Assembly: GCA_014825775.1 (NCBI GenBank) | Contig: MVAQ01000161.1 | Coordinates: 1 to 49,309, forward strand | Reading direction: 5' to 3' | Length of the DNA: 49,309 bases | DNA from: Krasilnikovozyma curviuscula | Lineage: Eukaryota > Basidiomycota > Tremellomycetes > Cystofilobasidiales > Mrakiaceae | Shown here: positions 44,711-49,309 of the stretch, piece by piece | How positions within the stretch are numbered: position 1 is the first letter of the stretch | How the letters are laid out: every line of letters starts with the position of its first letter | Translations under genes and position numbers: made by a program | The notes under the pieces: model-generated | The model's input: only the letters and a program-made list of their open reading frames with translations | Database searches by the model: none | Told to the model about the DNA's origin: nothing

Positions 44711-45408
44711 GGTTAAATGTAATGCAAAGCTTAGGTCCCGTTCTACTCAAGAGGAGGAGTGGTGGATGTTGGGTCGGATCGAATAGCTTGTTCGATTAAT
44801 TTTCCTGGTGAAGGAGCGTAAATTTAAAGAAAGTTGTAGTTGGGATCGACCTGCGATGGAGAGATAAGTTCTCTGTTTCTCTCTTAGAGAAGAGAAGAGA
44901 AGCAGAGGGAAGAAGGGTGATGATGGTTTAAAAGAAAGAACGAAAACATCCAGAAACACGATCGTCGTCGCCCCTTTCCAAAACCGGCCACGGGCGCTTT
45001 TAATAAATGTTGACTGACTTTTGTCCACTCGTTCTCGTGCAGGCCTAGGCATGTTTCTTCATTCTACAAAAAAATCCGTTTACTGCAAAGCTGTTTTGAA
45101 GCAGTGGGAGACCACTGAAATTTACAGTTAGAGCTCCGACCAAAATTTAGGTTTCTCATGTGAGACCGCCAGCGATCAAGAGATAAAGGCGCGCAGGACC
45201 CCCCTTTCTCACTTCACGAAAGTTTAGGACCCCAATTGAAAAGACTTTAGCACAATCAAGAGAGGAGGATTTCTTCTGGCGCTGAATCAATGAATGTCCC
45301 ACCATCTGGACGCACTTGTGGGTGTGAGAAGTCAGGCCAAATGCTGGCACCGCAGACCCATTCACCACTAATTATAGATAACCAAGATATCATATTATAT
45401 CTCATCAT
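44711..45408. other. Intergenic: GH16 promoter and COG6 3' end
   Basis: About 700 bases between two minus-strand genes. A purine-rich tract at about 44870-44940 is probably the GH16 5' leader. No further gene or RNA is seen. Confidence 0.4.
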
Positions 45409-48120
45409 CTAAGTATCATTGCCTACTTCCAACCCAAGCAAGGTAGAAACCTCCTCTTTTCCTCTGATCAGAATGGTCGATGCAAACTCGTATTTACCTT
45501 CCTTGCTCATCACCGCGTCCCATATCTCATCGTAAGTTGCCTTGAGCTTTTGAAGTGCAGAGCGATGGATGAATGATCCAAGACCGGGGAGAGTGAGGAG
45601 AGCGAGTTTCGGATGGGAGAGAAGGGAGATGGTAGTGAGGAAGTTGTCGAAAGATCTGACGGATGCTGTCACTGCCGATGGGGATGCCGCTGGCATACGT
45701 GAAAGAGGAGTCTAAAGGAGAAAAGAAGAGTGAGCTAGATTGTTTTAGGAAAGAGGACAACGGAAGGGCTCCTCAACCTACTTCAGCGTCCTTTTCCTTC
45801 AACGCGTTGTTCACAGGTGCCAGACCAGACTGATCCAATAGCTTCTCGTACTGACAATGAAAAGGGTATGGAGATTAGAATTTTCCAGCCTACTAGGTAA
45901 TACAAAATATGAAATGTTAGAGGTGGTTGACTCACATGCTCCGTCGTCAACAAGTTAACATGCCTCTCCAGCTCGTCTTCCAGCATACCCACTCTGGCTT
46001 TAGTGAAAGTGAAAGATTCCAGCACATGCTAAGAACATAAGTTCTCCGGTCAGATTGGATTTGGTCAAGTCAGATCCAGTGAATTTGTACGAACCTGCAG
46101 ATATCCCACACAGTTACACAAGAACAATTTCTTTTCCCAAGCATCTGCTGAAGGTCTCAAGTCAGCCATGCGCCGGCACATCTCCATCGGCGGGTCAACC
46201 GCAGCATCCAAGATTCGCTTGAAATCTTCTTCTCCATTGATTTCGTCGACCAGAGTGGATTCGTATACCGACATGATCTCTCTGAGGATTGTTGTCGCGT
46301 CTCGTAGGGCAAGTGGTGGAGAGAGGTCTGCGTCGGGAGGCTGAGTAGAAAGTTGGAAAACTGGTTAAATCTCCGGCGTCAAGTGTAAAAACGCTGCATA
46401 CTTACATGCAAAAACCTCAGTAACGATCGTCCTCGAGCATCCAAAGCATCGAAGAACGCCTTGTATGAAACTTCTGTGATTTCCTTGAGGGTTTTGGACA
46501 GTAATGCTTCGGACCCTATCGTACGCTTCATAGTAATGAGATAGAACTGAAGGAGATTGTAGATTTTATAAGATATGATGACGTCGTTTTGAGACTTGAT
46601 TGTGTGCTGCACTCGGATCTAGGGGGGGAAGCAGGAATTAAGGCGGGAGAAGGAAAATCCAACAGGTACTATTATCTTTTGACTCACTCTAAGCGGTCGA
46701 CAGCAACCTTCAAGGTCTTTGTCCAAAAGCTCTCTGACATCTCTCTCCTTCTCCTCCGCGTCGGTGATGCTTTCCTGATTTGAGGTCACGAACTCCTTTC
46801 TCACGCTTCCCATTCTTCTTCCTTCCTCTTTGACACCAAACAAGCTCTCCAAGAACTCGCGCTCACCTGCGGTAGCCTGATGGATCCATGCAAGCATATC
46901 ACCGACATATCGTTGAGGGTCGTGGGCGTGAAGCTCGATCGGTCTGGGGAGACCAGATGGACCACCTCTTGTCAGAGCATCCAAGAAGCTGGAGAGTAGA
47001 GATGATGACCTCAGACTTGACAGCGTTTGAGTAGCTTCCTTGAGCATATTTTTCCTTAGCCGTAACCTCCTGACACATTCTCTCAGTATCGAACTGACTT
47101 CCATTCCAGTATCGGCACCTTTTGATCCCAGACTTCTCACTTCCCATAGTACAAACTTGAGCATCTTCTCGTAGCCGACGTCCAGTTGCTCATTCGTTTT
47201 ACGCATGATATCTTCTCCCGCTTGGGTGCCGTCCCCTCCGAGGAGAGTTCGACATGACGTTCGGATTGATTGCAGCCGGTCAAGTGAAGAGAAAAGCAGT
47301 GGTCCCGGTGGAATGTCTCGAGAGGTGAGGGAGAGTGCTTCCGCTTGTGAGAGAGTGAAGCGAGAAAGGAATAAGGAGATGAGCGTCGATCGAAGTTGGG
47401 TTGATGTTCTGGCGCACCCAAGAACAGAAAGAAATTTAAGAGCATTAATATTTTTGTTTAAAGCTACTTCGTAAGAGCTAGGGGCTCACCGTTGATTTCG
47501 GAGACCCTCTGCTCGTTCGAGAAGGTACTTCGTGCTACCATTAGCTTCGTCCAGACTCTTCTGAACCTCGTCACATCTAGTGTGCATCTCTGAAACGTGT
47601 TTTTGAAGCATATCAAGTTTCTGGTGATGCACGAAGAAGGTTTCACTCTGTCAACTGCAGTAGCAACACCGAAAAAGGGATAGCCACGCACCTTGTCGAC
47701 ATCACTGAAAGCCTCCAAGAATTTCCTGGACCCTTCTGCAAGTTTTTCTTCTCCGTCTCTTCTAAGAGCTCTTCTTGCTCTAGCAGCAGCACCTTCGCCA
47801 GCCAAGTAGTTTGTTGTAGGCGGTTCCAACCCATCTTCGTTCTCTACCAGATCCTCGCCTGTTCTCTCTGCCGCAGCTCCATTGATTGTCACTTGGCCCG
47901 TCGTGGGCGTTGATGAGTAGAATGCATCAATAGTAGATAGAGCTTCTAGGGAAGAGGGGTCATCGAAAGTCGAGTTGAGGACTTTATAGAGACGCAAGTT
48001 GATTGGATTTCTGTTCGAGGTTTGACCACCTGTTGTCGAGGTCCTGCGGTAATCAGCAGCATTGAAGGTCGAAGGTCGTCCATTGGATATCGAGGGACGC
48101 TTCGCTGCTTCAGTAGCCAT
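45409..48120 (-). CDS. COG6: Conserved oligomeric Golgi complex subunit 6
   Basis: Eight exons (47692-48120, 47490-47620, 46688-47408, 46406-46618, 46095-46340, 45936-46028, 45782-45850, 45409-45711) encode 734 aa. COG6 is part of the COG tether that recycles Golgi glycosylation enzymes within the stack. Features: NPINLRLYKVLNSTFDDP at the N-terminus, ARARRALRRDGEEKLAEGSRK and a coiled coil (KLDMLQKHVSEMHTRCDEVQ); a helical body with HDPQRYVGDMLAWIHQA, the most conserved part of the family; and a helical C-terminal half ending in GLEVGNDT. All exon joins are in phase 0 except two. Peripheral Golgi protein; no membrane segment, as expected. Confidence 0.9.
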
Positions 48121-48410
48121 CCTCCAAAGATCAAGTCACTGCAAAAGAGACGAGGTGTGAGTGACCAGCGCGATCCATCTGTAGTTTTGCCCGTCTCACC
48201 TAGGTACAGAGCCTCAAGTACCAGGCCAGATTTAAAAGGGAAGGAAGAGAGAGAGAGAGAGGTTTGAGGCTACAGACTGATTTCTCTTTTGCAGTGCCTT
48301 AAGTAGAATGAGAAGGTGTGGCTACGAGGGACTTCGAGCAACCAGCAGTGCGCTTTCGTTGAGCTTTCAACGCCCACCTTTTGTAAAAGGTTCCATCGAT
48401 CGTTTTCGAG
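48121..48410. promoter_or_regulatory. Bidirectional promoter between COG6 and U1-70K, with a GA repeat
   Basis: 290 bases separate the two starts. A 15-base GA dinucleotide run (48247-48261) lies in the middle, a possible nucleosome-free or GAGA-like element. Confidence 0.45.
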
Positions 48411-49309
48411 ATGACCCACTTGCTTCCCCCTAATCTATTCAAGCTCTTCGCCCCTCGGCCCCCGTTACCATATGCGAAGGCTGTTGGTAAAGATCCCAAT
48501 GTGGTGAAGCAAAAGCAGCTTTCTGGTGTGGGAGCCATTTTCAGTGAGCTAAAGGCAGAAGAGGCCGAGAAGGAGAGGAAACGATTGGAAGAAGGAATAG
48601 AAGTCCCAGAAGAGAAAGTTCAGCTGGCTGAGTTCGAAAAGGTAAAGGTCAACAGGGAGAAGAAGAAAAAGGAAAAGGAAGACGGCAGGAAGAAAGAAGA
48701 GACCTCATGTGAGTGCATTCCCTCTTGACACCGTACTGGGTTCTCGAACGGACACTGAGACGTTCTTCGGAATTTATTGATCTCTCTCGCTATACAGATA
48801 ACCCAAATGAAGATAAGGAGGCTGTAGGAGACCCCTACAAGACGCTTTTTATTTCCCGTCTTGTCCGTGTCTCGCCCCTTCTTTACTTCTGATTTGACAA
48901 TACGCTGACAACTTTTGGTCTTTTCTAATACTTTGATGCAGTCAAAGAAGGCTGCTGAAGCTGACGTACGAAAAGAATTTGAGATGTATGGCCAGATCGA
49001 AAGGATCCGAGTTGTACGTGACGACATGGGCAAATCCAAGGGATACGCTTTCGTTGTGTTTGAACGAGAGCGAGATATGAAAGGTCAGTCATTACCTGTG
49101 TCGCACTGTCCTTTTCCTTTTTATTGAATCCACAGCTGATACTTGCTCGAGGGCGCCTCGTTTGTCATCTGTTTTTGTAACAGCTGCCTACAAAGACGCC
49201 GAACAGATTCCTATCCTAGGTAAACCAATTCGAGTAGATGTCGAACGTGGTCGAACGGTGAAAGGATGGAAGCCAGCTAGGTTAGGTGGTGGACTTGGTG
49301 GTCGTCCGA
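48411..49309 (+). CDS. U1 snRNP 70 kDa protein, 3' end cut by the window
   Basis: Exons 48411-48708, 48798-48862, 48942-49083 and 49184 to beyond 49309 give about 210 residues. U1-70K binds stem-loop I of U1 snRNA and helps define 5' splice sites. The N-terminus [20 protein letters not shown] is the typical U1-70K opening, followed by a Glu/Lys helix, then [21 protein letters not shown] (RNP2), the RRM with RNP1 ([11 protein letters not shown]) and [20 protein letters not shown], the Arg-rich tail start. Exon 2 uses the non-canonical donor GTCCGT. The Arg/Ser tail lies outside the window. Confidence 0.95.

Noticed and set aside
1..49309. tRNA, rRNA, transposon and CRISPR signals
   Set aside because: Looked for T-loop (GGTTCGA-like) motifs, inverted terminal repeats, transposase-type frames and regular short repeats; none was convincing.

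Overview
The window reads as ordinary nuclear DNA from a basidiomycete fungus, most likely a tremellomycete of the Cryptococcus/Kwoniella kind. I infer this from the very high intron density (most genes have 5 to 17 short exons with GT...AG introns of about 55 to 130 bases), the compact head-to-head spacing, and the gene content (5-oxoprolinase, Zn2Cys6 regulator, SKN1/KRE6-type GH16 enzyme, Ser/Thr-rich GPI proteins). No prokaryotic feature, transposon, CRISPR array, rRNA or tRNA gene was found. I rebuilt exon by exon every gene below; each complete model has a coding length divisible by three and ends at a stop codon.

Left third (1-19,000): a partial orphan protein with a repeated motif (+); a membrane-anchored MOSC/mARC-like protein (-) head to head with a Cak1/Csk1-like kinase (+); a Rab GTPase (-); a secreted double-psi beta-barrel protein (-); a 14-exon Zn2Cys6 transcription factor (-); an NADP-type short-chain dehydrogenase (-); a basic/acidic orphan nuclear-type protein (-); and a Dal5/Liz1-type permease (-).

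Middle (19,000-36,200): 5-oxoprolinase (+), divergent from the permease; a mitochondrial carrier (-); a small orphan (+); exosome subunit Rrp4 (+); two cell-surface genes on the minus strand (a Ser/Thr-rich single-pass membrane protein and a GPI-anchored Kre9/Knh1-like protein); and ATP synthase subunit b, ATP4 (+).

Right third (36,200-49,309): ARP2 (+), a WW/FF-domain splicing-transcription factor (-), a SKN1/KRE6-like GH16 protein (-), COG6 (-) and the 5' part of the U1 snRNP 70K gene (+).

Most neighbours look functionally unrelated housekeeping genes. Two groupings may mean something: the divergent permease/5-oxoprolinase pair, which could share regulation around pyroglutamate or glutathione breakdown, and three cell-surface genes (29.7-33.7 kb and 42.7-44.7 kb). 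I did not find a novel multi-gene system. The most interesting signals are at residue or splice level: a Rab with Ser in place of the catalytic Gln, a GH16 domain with Thr at the usual acid/base Glu position, a kinase with a broken or absent glycine loop and Asn at the catalytic-loop Lys, and coding micro-exons of 6 and 7 bases.
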